A stretch of 64,000 bases of DNA from Clostridium massiliamazoniense (GCF_001403635.1 NZ_LN879464.1:1-64000), one strand, 5' to 3'. Counted from the first letter of the stretch, positions 28,348 through 37,366 are shown. The notes: generated by a model from the letters alone, not told the origin. Made by a program: numbers and translations.

Positions 28348-30336
28348 ATGATAAACCATAATAGGGTGACAACTAATACAAATAATAATGTCGTTGTTAC
28401 AAAATTACAAAATCAACAATCAAGAGAAATGCAAGAACCAAATTTCGGAATAATAGAAGGGAATCTAATAAACTTTGATGGTATAAAGACAAGCCAACAT
28501 ATGCAATTTGTACACACATTCCCTTATTTACAAAGTAATATGTATAAAGCAACAAATGGAGCAATAGCTTACTGCCTTGATGCTGGATTATACGGCGCAT
28601 CTGGTACAGATAATGCTTATAATAATACAAATGGACAATTAAGTGCATCTACTTTATATATGTTAGCTAATGGATATAATGGATCACAAGAATCTTTAAA
28701 TAGATTTACTAAATGGGAAGGTTGGGGATTCACTCCAAAAGAAGCATTTGAAGCTACTCAATTAGCTATTTGGGCTAGTGATAATGCAAAACCAGATTGT
28801 AGAACAAATCTAAATGATTTATATTACACAGATACACAAGGAAAAGCAGTAATACAAGCAGCTAAAGAGTTATACAATGAAGCTCAAAATGCTAGTACAA
28901 ACTTAACTATAAATGGAAACTTACATTTTGCACAAGTAAATGGAAGTGAAGAAACTTACGGACCATTTACAGTAAGTGCTGGATTACCTTTATCATCATA
29001 CACAGTATCAGTTAGTGGAAATCCTACAGCAGAAGTTGTAAATGCTAATGGACAAGCAATAACTGGACCGATAAGTGCAGGTACTCCATTCTACATTAAA
29101 GTAAGCAATCAGAATGTAGCAAAAACAACTATATCAGTTACTGCAACAACAGCTATTAAAAACGGTGTAATTCAATCTAACGGACAAAATTACTACCAAA
29201 ATTATGCTAATGAAACATCTGCTAATGTAACTCTTTCAAATAGCCTTAACTTTGAGCCAAAGGTTGCTCCTATAAAGAACACACCAAAACCAGCTCCAAA
29301 GCCAGCTCCAAAGAAGGTTACACCAGCACCAGCACCAAAGGTGACTAATAGTAATGTAAATAAACCAAGCAATAAAAATGAACAACATCAAAGCCAAACA
29401 CAAACTATAAATAATAAGCCTTCTGTGAAGAATTCTAATACAGCTAGTCCTAAAAATACAAATAAGGAAAATCAACAACAATCTAGTAAGGTGAATAATC
29501 ATCCAACAATTAATAATCACCCTACTAATAAGGAAGAGCAACAACAAACAAGCAAAGTGAATAATCACCCAGTGATTAACAATCACCCTACTGTTACAAA
29601 TAAGGATGAACAACATCAATCAAGTAGTATAAACAATCATCCAATTATAAACAATAAACCTACTAATAAACAAAGTATTGACAATCATCCAACCAATACT
29701 AACAAAAATGATATAACAGTTAGCCCTAACCAAAGTAATAAGAATACTTTCAGTCCTGTTATTAAAATAAATATCTATAACGATAACAACAATAGTAATG
29801 CTAACACTAATGCAAATGCTAATGGAAATGGTTCAAAAGCAACAGGAAATAGTAATGCTAACAGTAATACAAATGCTAATGGAAATGGAACAAGTGTAAA
29901 AGCTGATTCTATAACTGCTGGTGGAAATGCTAATAGCAATGCTAATGCAAATGCTAACAGTAATTCTAACAGCAACACAGTTAAGGTAAGCAAAGGAGTA
30001 ATTTCAACATCAACATCAACAAGTGAATCTCCAGCTTCAGCTTCAGCCAGTGCTAGTGTTTCAACTCCAGGTAGTTCACCAGTATCAGTTTCAGCTAGTT
30101 CACCAGTTGCAACTTCAGCAGGTACTACAGCTAGTGCTTCAGCTACAACTCCAGCTGCAACTCCAGCAGATGCAAGTTCTACTGTTGTAAGTGGAAGCCA
30201 AACAACTGGTTTACCATTCACAGGATTAACTACTTCTCAAGTAAGTAGTCATGCTAATTCTGATTTAGCTTATGGCGGATTATTTGCTATACTTGCAGTA
30301 ATCGCAAGCATATTTGGAATAAAGAAATTTAAATAA
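28348..30336 (+). CDS. Thioester-domain surface adhesin with LPFTG anchor
   Basis: 662 residues. The N-terminal part has the Cys-Gln thioester (TQXA) signature: AIAYCLDAGLYGASG with the Cys, and EAFEATQLAIWASD with the Gln that forms the bond. Such domains attach covalently to host or matrix amines. A long linker follows (about 310-620): Pro/Lys-rich, then NNHPTxNKEEQQQ repeats, then an Asn/Ala/Gly/Ser tract (NSNANANANSNSNSN). The C-terminus has GLPFTG, 20 residues, then a short hydrophobic stretch and KKFK, a sortase signal with unusual spacing. No signal peptide precedes the domain, although TTAGGAGG directly leads the ATG. The sortase gene lies next downstream. Confidence 0.85.
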   Translation: MINHNRVTTNTNNNVVVTKLQNQQSREMQEPNFGIIEGNLINFDGIKTSQHMQFVHTFPYLQSNMYKATNGAIAYCLDAGLYGASGTDNAYNNTNGQLSASTLYMLANGYNGSQESLNRFTKWEGWGFTPKEAFEATQLAIWASDNAKPDCRTNLNDLYYTDTQGKAVIQAAKELYNEAQNASTNLTINGNLHFAQVNGSEETYGPFTVSAGLPLSSYTVSVSGNPTAEVVNANGQAITGPISAGTPFYIKVSNQNVAKTTISVTATTAIKNGVIQSNGQNYYQNYANETSANVTLSNSLNFEPKVAPIKNTPKPAPKPAPKKVTPAPAPKVTNSNVNKPSNKNEQHQSQTQTINNKPSVKNSNTASPKNTNKENQQQSSKVNNHPTINNHPTNKEEQQQTSKVNNHPVINNHPTVTNKDEQHQSSSINNHPIINNKPTNKQSIDNHPTNTNKNDITVSPNQSNKNTFSPVIKINIYNDNNNSNANTNANANGNGSKATGNSNANSNTNANGNGTSVKADSITAGGNANSNANANANSNSNSNTVKVSKGVISTSTSTSESPASASASASVSTPGSSPVSVSASSPVATSAGTTASASATTPAATPADASSTVVSGSQTTGLPFTGLTTSQVSSHANSDLAYGGLFAILAVIASIFGIKKFK

Positions 30337-30458
30337 TAAGAATTAATTTCTTAAAATTTAAATTTAACAAATCAATTAGGTAGGGCTTAGGTTCTGCCTA
30401 ATGATTTACATAATTTATAGGATTTATGTGATTTATGAGAGATAGAAAGGTACGTATG

Positions 30459-31313
30459 ATGAAAGATTCAAGAAATAAAATAATAAAAATCATATTATGT
30501 GTTTTCGTAGCAGTAAGTATTTTAATCGCAGGTTATTTCTTTTATCAATATTCCTTAACTCAGAAAAGGAATTCAGAATTAACAAGTAAGAGAAGTAACA
30601 AATATATAACTAATCAAAGTATAAAAAATCAAGATGATCCAAGTGTAATAACAAAAATTTCTCACGATATAACAGGTAAATTAGATAAGTTACAATGGAA
30701 TACTGGGAATATTGGTGTATGGCATCTAAATAAAACAATGCCTACATATGAAACTATAAAGGCTGAATATGACAATGCTCATAAGATAAATAAAGATGTA
30801 ATTGGATGGATATGGATTGAAGGAACAAACATTAATTATCCTGTCGAACACAATCCTAATTCAGACACTTATTACCTACACCACAATTGGAGAAATCAAA
30901 AATGGTGGAATGGAGCTATTTTCTTAGATAAATCTATTCCAAGCCTAAATGAACATACTTTACTTATACATGGCCATGACATGTTAAATAGTTTAATGTT
31001 TGCCGAGTTAATGAACTTTAGAAATAAAGAATTTTTCAATCAACATAATAAAATCGTACTTTTTGATGGGGAAAATAACCAAGAAGAAGTATTTAATCCA
31101 ATCGGATGTTTCTATGCTGAACCAAGTCAAAAATTTGAATTCAACATACCACAAGACCAACAAGAGAAATATTATAAGTACATGGAAAGCAAAAGTATTT
31201 ATCCTGTTGAGCCTGTAACAAGTAACAAATTCTTATTCTTAAATTCATGTTTATCAAATGGAACACATGAGCATCTGATAGTAATGTCACAAGAAATTAA
31301 ACATATCTCTTAG
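30459..31313 (+). CDS. Class B-type sortase
   Basis: 284 residues from ATG 30459; ATG 30435 and 30456 are possible, and GAAAGG at 30445 favours 30456 or 30459. A single N-terminal anchor (about 8-30) is followed by a sortase domain. It has VIGWIWIEGTNINYPVEHN, HHNWRNQKWWNGAIFLDKS, the catalytic His171 in LLIHGHDM and Cys264 in FLNSCLSNG. The insert pattern fits class B. The usual catalytic Arg two strands later (R-F/L-VV) reads THEHLIVMSQ here, so His or another residue replaces it. It should link the LPFTG adhesin encoded 123 bases upstream to the wall. A terminator follows. Confidence 0.85.
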   Translation: MKDSRNKIIKIILCVFVAVSILIAGYFFYQYSLTQKRNSELTSKRSNKYITNQSIKNQDDPSVITKISHDITGKLDKLQWNTGNIGVWHLNKTMPTYETIKAEYDNAHKINKDVIGWIWIEGTNINYPVEHNPNSDTYYLHHNWRNQKWWNGAIFLDKSIPSLNEHTLLIHGHDMLNSLMFAELMNFRNKEFFNQHNKIVLFDGENNQEEVFNPIGCFYAEPSQKFEFNIPQDQQEKYYKYMESKSIYPVEPVTSNKFLFLNSCLSNGTHEHLIVMSQEIKHIS

Positions 31314-31359
31314 TTTAAGGTTTATCATTGTTTTTTTATATATAAATACCACATTTAAA

Positions 31360-31402
31360 GGATGGTTTAAAGGTTTAATTAATCTTTAAACTGTCTTTTT
31401 TA
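31360..31402 (+). terminator. Terminator of the adhesin-sortase block
   Basis: GGTTTAAAG pairs with CTTTAAACT, followed by GTCTTTTTTATTT. Confidence 0.65.
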
Positions 31403-31432
31403 TTTATGCTCTTTTTCTTTGTTCATAAAATA

Positions 31433-31606
31433 TTTACATAATTTAAGTTCAAAAAATCATTATAAATCAACATATTTAAGGTATATAGGAATTTTTATTT
31501 AAATCACTTCTTTTGGTGATGATTTTAAACAAATAAATTTAAATTAGCTTTGCTAATGACGGAAATAAATAAATGGTCAAATAGGACTGATAGGAAGAAA
31601 AGGAGG
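31433..31606 (+). promoter_or_regulatory. Repeated promoter-leader element, copy 2
   Basis: DNA block: TTTACA 31433-31438, 8 nt, GTTCAA 31447, 18 nt, CATATTTAAGG from 31471. Leader: HP1 has a wholly different stem (ATCAC/GTGAT, 31503-31520) at the same place, HP2 ATTAGC/GCTAAT (31543-31557), HP3 GGTC/GACT (31575-31588). GGAGG is at 31602. The altered HP1 and HP3 stems that still pair are the best evidence that RNA structure is selected. Confidence 0.8.
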
Positions 31607-31625
31607 AAGTGGATATTATTCTCTT

Positions 31626-33449
31626 TTGGAAGCGAATACCATTTACGAGAATAGTATTTACGAGTATATTATGGAGAATACAAAAACTAGAATTAACAGT
31701 TTAAAGAAAGAGGAAAATCAAAAAGATAAAAAATTAAGAAAGGTTTCAAAACCAGAGTTATACAAAATTAATTTAGATAATGATGTTGCAAAATCTTATA
31801 CAACTTTACTTAATAAGTTTTCTCAATATTATAAATTTAAAATAGAGGAATATTTATTAAATAATAATAAAGATTTAGGCTATATGACAGAATCTCAGCT
31901 TGATGAAATGATAAAGGAGTTAATAGAAGTCCCTTGTGATTTTGATATAATTCCATTACATGATAGTGAAGCAGAGAGATTATGTGCTGAACTAGTAAGC
32001 ACTAGAGATAAAAAAATTAAAAGTGATGATGTAAAATTATTAAATTTAACTATCACAGGAACTTATGGTAGCTGTGAAGAGATTTTTATACCTGTAGGAG
32101 ATTTTGTTGTTCCTAAAAAAACTCGTAAAAGTAAATATTACTTTAGAATGGGGAATGGGAAGAAATATAAAATTTTATCTTTAGAGGATGTCTTAGCATT
32201 TTGCTATTTGATTTATGAATCAAAAAAAGTATTAGAAGAAAGCTTGTTTGATAGAGAAGAGGCAGAATGTATTTTTGTTTATGCTGAAAATTATAATAAG
32301 GAAAGCTTAGATATATTAGATGATTTCGGTCATAGAAAATATGAGTTTGCATTTCCTTATAATTGGGTTCATGTTTGTCATTTAATTGTTGAAGCTTTTT
32401 CTATCTTAAAAGAAAGAGATTTCAGTGATATGCTAGATGAAAAATATAATAAAGGATTAAGAAGTGATTATGCTAAATCATTTCAACAAAAGAAAAGTGT
32501 TACTGAAAAAGTATCAAAGGTTATGAAAGAAAGCTCTTTAAATAATTATTTTGAATGTTTAGAGTTGGACCAAGATACCGATTTAATAAAATTCAAACAA
32601 ATCGAAAGAGAGTTTGAGATTTTAAAAGATAACATAGACTTTAATAAGATATTTAAATTCAAGAAACCTAATTTAAGATTTAGAAAATTAGGTCAACATA
32701 AAGCTGCTGGATTATATTATCCTCATGTTAATTGTATTTGTATTGATATTAAGTCACCAAAATCCTTTATACATGAATTGGCTCACTGCTTAGACTATAC
32801 AATAGATGATAAGATAAATAAATTATCAGCTTCTTTAGATTTTATGAGAATTATTAATACTTATAGACGTATATTTGTTAAAGAAATAAATAGAAATAAA
32901 GATACTCCCCTTGGAGCTTATTTAAATAATAAAAAATCTTATTATTTCAATCAAACTGAGATTTTTGCAAGGTCTTTTGAAATCTATTTATCTAAAGTAA
33001 AAAAATTAGAAAGTAGCTTTTTAAGATCGGATTTTCAATTATTATCAGGATATGTTTATTCTGATGAATATTTAAATGAAGTTAAGAATTATTTTGATGC
33101 TTTACTTAAAAAAGTGGATATAAAGATTAAAGAGGATGTATCTACATTAGTAGCTAAAGATGATGTTTTAGAACTTCAAAAAAATCAAACAGAGGTTGAA
33201 AATAAAGAAGATAAGCCAGAGGTTAAAGGTAAAGAAATTGAAAAGAAAGAAAATGAGGAAAATTCTAATAACTTTAGTAAACCTATAGTTGAAAATATTA
33301 AACCTATAGTTGAAAATGTTAAATCTAATGCTGGAATAAAAAAAGAAAACAAAGAAAATATTAATGAAAGTGGAGAAAATAAACTTGAGCTTTATGTTCT
33401 TAATAATAAAAAGAATGTAAATCAATTGACTTTTTTCAACTTTAACTAA
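31626..33449 (+). CDS. HExxH metallopeptidase-like protein
   Basis: 607 residues. The centre has SFIHELAHCLDYTID (about 380-394) with the zinc-binding HExxH, and about 60 residues on NQTEIFARSFEIYLS with a likely third ligand Glu, as in gluzincins and proteins related to anthrax-lethal-factor-like peptidases on mobile elements. The C-terminal 100 residues are Lys/Glu-rich with a short repeat (KPIVENIKPIVENV) and end LTFFNFN. No signal peptide or membrane span is seen, so it acts inside the cell or travels by a specialised route. TTG 31626 is the only start near GGAGG, 19 bases away. It is the sole gene behind leader copy 2. Confidence 0.7.
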   Translation: MEANTIYENSIYEYIMENTKTRINSLKKEENQKDKKLRKVSKPELYKINLDNDVAKSYTTLLNKFSQYYKFKIEEYLLNNNKDLGYMTESQLDEMIKELIEVPCDFDIIPLHDSEAERLCAELVSTRDKKIKSDDVKLLNLTITGTYGSCEEIFIPVGDFVVPKKTRKSKYYFRMGNGKKYKILSLEDVLAFCYLIYESKKVLEESLFDREEAECIFVYAENYNKESLDILDDFGHRKYEFAFPYNWVHVCHLIVEAFSILKERDFSDMLDEKYNKGLRSDYAKSFQQKKSVTEKVSKVMKESSLNNYFECLELDQDTDLIKFKQIEREFEILKDNIDFNKIFKFKKPNLRFRKLGQHKAAGLYYPHVNCICIDIKSPKSFIHELAHCLDYTIDDKINKLSASLDFMRIINTYRRIFVKEINRNKDTPLGAYLNNKKSYYFNQTEIFARSFEIYLSKVKKLESSFLRSDFQLLSGYVYSDEYLNEVKNYFDALLKKVDIKIKEDVSTLVAKDDVLELQKNQTEVENKEDKPEVKGKEIEKKENEENSNNFSKPIVENIKPIVENVKSNAGIKKENKENINESGENKLELYVLNNKKNVNQLTFFNFN

Positions 33450-33453
33450 TCTT

Positions 33454-33485
33454 AATAGCACCTTTATATAGGTGCTATTTTTTTA
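33454..33485 (+). terminator. Terminator after the metallopeptidase-like gene
   Basis: AATAGCACC pairs with GGTGCTATT around TTTATATA, followed by TTTTT. Confidence 0.85.
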
Positions 33486-33659
33486 TTCACAAATTATTTA
33501 CAATTTCGAGGTTCAAAAATTCATCATAAATTAGCATATTTAAGGTATATAGGAATTTTTATTTTATTCAATATTTATTGAAGTCTTAAATAAATAAATT
33601 TTAATTAGCAATTTAGCTAATGAAGGAAATAAATAAATAGCCAAAAGGCTCACAGGAGG
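33486..33659 (+). promoter_or_regulatory. Repeated promoter-leader element, copy 3
   Basis: Block: TTCACA (33486), TTTACA 33497-33502, 8 nt, GTTCAA 33511-33516, 18 nt, CATATTTAAGG from 33535. Leader: HP1 TTCAAT/ATTGAA (33567-33582), HP2 ATTAGC/GCTAAT (33604-33621), HP3 AGCC-AAAA-GGCT (33639-33650), then CACAGGAGG. It drives the clamp-loader/ssb operon. Confidence 0.85.
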
Positions 33660-33664
33660 TTTTT

Positions 33665-34558
33665 ATGAATTACTTAATAGTCACTAATTCTTCTTTTTAT
33701 GTTCAAAGAGACGTAAGTAAATTAAAGGAAGAGATATCATTACCAGAATTTAATTTTATTGATATTAGTGAGAAATTAGATGTGGATTTTATTGTAGATA
33801 AGCTAATGATATTACCTATGTTTCCAGATAACTTTAAGTTAACAGTAATTAATATAGCTTTATATTCAAAAAAAGAATTAGAAACTATATTAACTGCTCT
33901 TGAAGAAAATTCTGAATTCAACATTATGATAGGTGTTTATTATTTAAAAGATAAACTTGATAAGCTAGACAACGGATTATCAACTTTATTTAAAAAGTTT
34001 AACTTCAATATAAAAAAATTAAACTCTATTGATTCTTCAGTAATAAAAAAAATGTTAAATGACAATAATCTTCAACTTAATGTTGAATTATTTGAAAAGC
34101 ATAATAATATGGATTCAGTAGTAAATGACATAGCTAAAATTTCTTGTTTGGATAATTCTTATCTGAATGAGAATGAGGTAAAAAAATATCTTTCAGATTC
34201 TTTAGATTCTAATATTTTTGAACTTATAGACTGTGTTTTAAATAAGGAAATAGAAGATTCTATTAATAAACTACGCATATTATTAGCTAAAGAAAATCAG
34301 TTCGTGATTAATTTGCTAATGCTGAAACACTTTAATTTATTAAGATTAGTAAAAAAAGGTGGAACTAATGAAGAGGTTGCTAAAATTGAAGGTTTTAGTG
34401 GTGGAAAAGGTAAATCTATAAATCCTTATAGATTTAATCTTTTAAAGAAATCCAATCCTAAAATCAATTTAGATTTTGCAATACAAGAACTTTTAAATAA
34501 TGATATGAAAAAGTCATTTGATTTAGAGTTATCTTTATTAAAAATATTCAGTAATTAA
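33665..34558 (+). CDS. holA: DNA polymerase III delta-subunit-like clamp loader protein
   Basis: 297 residues, slightly short for HolA (about 330-345). The N-terminal half has alternating strands and helices with IMIGVYYLKDKLDKLDNGLS in the place of the delta ATPase-like fold. The C-terminal collar-like part reads SNIFELIDCVLNKEIEDSIN, KLRILLAKENQFVINLLMLK and HFNLLRLVKKGG, the pattern seen in bacterial delta subunits. It would open the sliding clamp with DnaX, whose gene follows 57 bases downstream. It is first in the operon behind leader copy 3. Finding it beside dnaX and ssb supports the call more than sequence alone. Confidence 0.7.
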   Translation: MNYLIVTNSSFYVQRDVSKLKEEISLPEFNFIDISEKLDVDFIVDKLMILPMFPDNFKLTVINIALYSKKELETILTALEENSEFNIMIGVYYLKDKLDKLDNGLSTLFKKFNFNIKKLNSIDSSVIKKMLNDNNLQLNVELFEKHNNMDSVVNDIAKISCLDNSYLNENEVKKYLSDSLDSNIFELIDCVLNKEIEDSINKLRILLAKENQFVINLLMLKHFNLLRLVKKGGTNEEVAKIEGFSGGKGKSINPYRFNLLKKSNPKINLDFAIQELLNNDMKKSFDLELSLLKIFSN

Positions 34559-34564
34559 AAACAA

Positions 34565-34608
34565 AAGAAATAAATAAATAAATAAAATTGCCATATAAGG
34601 CTAGGAGG
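34565..34608 (+). promoter_or_regulatory. Stand-alone HP3-RBS module before dnaX
   Basis: AAATAAATAAATAAAATT is followed by GCC-ATATAA-GGC (34590-34601) and GGAGG (34604). This is the last third of the repeated leader without HP1, HP2 or the promoter block, inside the operon. Confidence 0.6.
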
Positions 34609-34615
34609 AAATAAA

Positions 34616-36268
34616 ATGTTATACGAAAAATATAGACCAACAAAATTCGAGGATGTTATTGGACAAGGAGCTAATGCAGAAATATTAAGATACCAAGTTC
34701 AAACTGGTAAAATCGCTCATACTTATTTAATGTGTGGGAATCGTGGTTCAGGGAAAACAACAACAGCAAGAATTCTTGCTAAAGCCATTAACTGTGAAAA
34801 TCCAGTTAACGGAGAACCATGTAATGCTTGTGATAGTTGTAAGAGTATAGACAATGGAACATCTACTGATGTAATTGAAATTGATGCAGCATCTAATAAT
34901 GGTGTAGATCAAATCAGAGAAATTAAAAATAGTATGAATTATAAGCCTGTAGGTGCTAAATACAAAGTATATATACTAGATGAAGCACATATGCTTTCAA
35001 AATCTGCTTTTAATGCTTTATTAAAGACATTAGAAGAACCACCAGCTTATGGTGTATTTATACTTTGCACAACAGAAGAAACAGCTTTACCAATAACTGT
35101 TTTATCTCGCTGTCAAAGATATAATTATAAGCATATAAGTCAAGAAGATATAGCTAAGAGATTAAAATACATTGCTGATTCAGAAGGTTATGCTCCTGAA
35201 AATCAAGACAAGATTTTAACTTTATTAGCTAAAATGTCTGATGGTGCTGTAAGAGACGGTATAAGTTTATTAGAACAAGTTATAAATGGGAATTTAACTG
35301 ATTATGATGAAATAGTTAAACTTCTAGGAATAATTTCTAATGAGAATATATTTAAACTTTTAGGTTTAATTTATTCTGGAAATAGTTCAAAAGCAATAGA
35401 ACTTTTATACAAGGCTTTAGAAGAAGGCGTTGATATTGAAAAATTTATTATGAATTTAGTTAATGTTTTAAGAGCTATCAGTATCGTTAAGACAGGAGCA
35501 TCAACTAATCTTATCAAAATGACAGAAGGTGATTTAAAGTTAGTAAAACTAGCGGCTACTTCTTTTAATACAAATGCTTTATTTACTATGATAGATATTC
35601 TTCAAAAAACATATTCTGAAATTAAAATTTCAGCTTTCAAAGGTGTTTTATTAGAAATGTCTATTTTAAAGATTTGTGAAACTTTAAAAGTACAAGAAGT
35701 AGAAAATGAACCAATTCATGCTACTAATAATATTAATCAAGTAGATGCTGTTGAATTAGAAAAGACTATTAGAGCAGAACTTGAACCTAAGATAAGAGAA
35801 GAGGTTATGAACGAATTACAACCACAGTTACAAGAAGCTATAGTTGTTTTAAGAAAAAAAATTATAGAAGAAGAAACTGTGAAAATAAGAGAGCAAGTAA
35901 CTAAAGAAATGTCTATGCAAATGGAAGAAGCTTTAAGACTTAAAGAAAAACAAAATGCTGAGTTAAGACAAGCAGAAATTGAAAGAGCTAAAATTAATCA
36001 ATTTAAAGTAGCTATTAAAGAAGCTCAAAATAGATTAGTTAAAACTTGTGAAAGTAAAGGTCTTACAAGTCCAATTTACAATGATATAGCTAAAGCATTT
36101 AAGAATTCAACATTTATCAAACAAAATGGTGTTAATAAACTTCTTATTTGTTCTTCTAAAGAATATGAAAAAGTTTTAAGAGCAGCATTAAGTAGTGAAA
36201 AAATAAAACGTGCTTTTAGCAGTTACTTCATTATAGATGGTATTGAATATGAATTAGATGTTCAATAA
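34616..36268 (+). CDS. dnaX: DNA polymerase III gamma/tau subunit (clamp loader ATPase)
   Basis: 550 residues, the usual size. Residues 1-10 are LYEKYRPTKF, the classic start. Walker A is GNRGSGKTTT (41-50). Zinc cysteines are C60, C69, C72 and C75. The DEAH Walker B is at 122-125 and the SRC sensor at 164-166. The middle part matches the collar domain. Residues about 385-460 are a charged, Glu/Lys/Gln-rich coiled coil, and a last alpha-beta part ends YELDVQ. It would load sliding clamps in the cytoplasm. A plasmid or phage copy may free replication from host factors. It is second in the holA-dnaX-ssb operon. Confidence 0.95.
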   Translation: MLYEKYRPTKFEDVIGQGANAEILRYQVQTGKIAHTYLMCGNRGSGKTTTARILAKAINCENPVNGEPCNACDSCKSIDNGTSTDVIEIDAASNNGVDQIREIKNSMNYKPVGAKYKVYILDEAHMLSKSAFNALLKTLEEPPAYGVFILCTTEETALPITVLSRCQRYNYKHISQEDIAKRLKYIADSEGYAPENQDKILTLLAKMSDGAVRDGISLLEQVINGNLTDYDEIVKLLGIISNENIFKLLGLIYSGNSSKAIELLYKALEEGVDIEKFIMNLVNVLRAISIVKTGASTNLIKMTEGDLKLVKLAATSFNTNALFTMIDILQKTYSEIKISAFKGVLLEMSILKICETLKVQEVENEPIHATNNINQVDAVELEKTIRAELEPKIREEVMNELQPQLQEAIVVLRKKIIEEETVKIREQVTKEMSMQMEEALRLKEKQNAELRQAEIERAKINQFKVAIKEAQNRLVKTCESKGLTSPIYNDIAKAFKNSTFIKQNGVNKLLICSSKEYEKVLRAALSSEKIKRAFSSYFIIDGIEYELDVQ

Positions 36269-36302
36269 AAAACATTTTATAAAAAAATAAAAATAATTAA
36301 TA

Positions 36303-36338
36303 AAGAAATAAATAAATAGCCAAAAGGCTCACAGGAGG
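36303..36338 (+). promoter_or_regulatory. Stand-alone HP3-RBS module before ssb
   Basis: AAGAAATAAATAAAT, then AGCC-AAAA-GGCT (36318-36329), CACA and GGAGG (36334). It is identical to the end of leader copies 3 and 7 but with no HP1, HP2 or promoter block. Confidence 0.7.
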
Positions 36339-36346
36339 AAATTAAA

Positions 36347-36958
36347 ATGATAAATACAGTAACTTTAGTAGGGAATATTACTTCAGAAGGAAAATATTAT
36401 AGCAATAATGGTTTAAAGGTTTATAGCAATTCTATTGCCTTTACAGAAATATATAAAAAGGAAAAAAGAACTCAATTTATTAAATTTAAATGTTTTTATG
36501 GCTTTGCTGATTTCTTAAATAAAAGATTAAGAAAAGGAGCAAGAGTAACTCTTTTAGGTTCATTAAGCTTTGAAGAGTATACAACTAAAAATAATGAAAA
36601 ACGTAAAGATCCAGTTATAATTCTACAAACAATAGATATTCAAGGAAAATTCTACTCAAATAATGAATTTGAAAATGGTTCATCATATACAGTTAATGTT
36701 AGCGATATAGCTGAAGGTATCTCTGATGATGATTTTGATGATTTAGTATGTAAAGATATTAAATCAGATAAAATAGAAGAGAAAAATATTGATTTACCTA
36801 ATGAACTACCTAATAGTGATTTAGAAGTTTCAGATATGGTTCCTGTAGATGAAAAAGCTCCATTTGATGTAGAAACTACAAATGTAGAAACTCAATCTGC
36901 TCCTAAAACTGAAAAACAGGAAAATAAAAATATTTTCTTAGCAGCTTTAGGATTATAA
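36347..36958 (+). CDS. ssb: Single-stranded DNA-binding protein
   Basis: 203 residues. Residues 1-110 form an OB fold of the SSB type (INTVTLVGNITSEGKYYSNN, FIKFKCFYGFADFLNKRL, KGARVTLLGSLSFEEYTTKN). The rest is an acidic, Pro-containing tail. The tail ends NIFLAALGL instead of the acidic DDIPF tip that host SSB uses to recruit partners, so this protein may be tuned to the element's own partners. It is third in the holA-dnaX-ssb operon; a long hairpin terminator follows. Confidence 0.85.
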   Translation: MINTVTLVGNITSEGKYYSNNGLKVYSNSIAFTEIYKKEKRTQFIKFKCFYGFADFLNKRLRKGARVTLLGSLSFEEYTTKNNEKRKDPVIILQTIDIQGKFYSNNEFENGSSYTVNVSDIAEGISDDDFDDLVCKDIKSDKIEEKNIDLPNELPNSDLEVSDMVPVDEKAPFDVETTNVETQSAPKTEKQENKNIFLAALGL

Positions 36959-37027
36959 TAGGTTTATAAATAGAAGAGAAAAAGGATACTTAATACGTAA
37001 TAAAAAATTTAATAAATTATTATTCTC

Positions 37028-37077
37028 AGACTTGTATTTAATTTGCTTTTTAGCATTTTAAATTCAAGTCTTTTTTA
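37028..37077 (+). terminator. Terminator of the holA-dnaX-ssb operon
   Basis: AGACTTG pairs with CAAGTCT; the stem extends with ATTTAA/TTAAAT and is followed by TTTTT. Confidence 0.75.
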
Positions 37078-37189
37078 TATTTTCATACAATTAAATTCCT
37101 TAAATTCTCTTGTAATTATCAATTTTAAGCAGATTATTTTAAATGGTGTTATTATAAATTCATAATTTTATTCAAAGGAGAAAAACGAT

Positions 37190-37366
37190 ATGATTTATGA
37201 AAGATTCAAAATAATTTGTAACGAATGTGGAGGGGAAGATTGTTATATTTCAGCAGAAGAACTTTTCTCAGACTGTGGAGATGAAGTTGTAATGTCTATA
37301 ATATGTCCAGATTGTAAGGAAAGAGAAACACGTAGAATGGATATAATGGAAAGGGAACTAGATTAA
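37190..37366 (+). CDS. Small zinc-ribbon protein
   Basis: 58 residues (MIYERFKIICNECGGEDCYI onward). CNEC (about 10-13) and CPDC (about 43-46), plus extra Cys at 17 and 28, point to a zinc ribbon. The C-terminus is basic and acidic mixed (KERETRRMDIMERELD). AAAGGAGAAAA is placed well before the ATG. Its stop overlaps the next start (TAATG), so it is translationally coupled to the RecD2-N-like gene. The function is unknown. It is probably cytoplasmic and nucleic-acid related by context. Confidence 0.6.
   Translation: MIYERFKIICNECGGEDCYISAEELFSDCGDEVVMSIICPDCKERETRRMDIMERELD

Noticed and set aside
29770-30000. Short tandem Asn/Ala codon repeats suspected as a CRISPR or minisatellite
   Set aside because: The repeats are codon-based (aatgctaatgca type) within one frame, with no spacers of constant length.
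29236-30221. Two long minus-strand frames (127 and 148 codons)
   Set aside because: They are antisense shadows of the low-complexity linker of the thioester protein.
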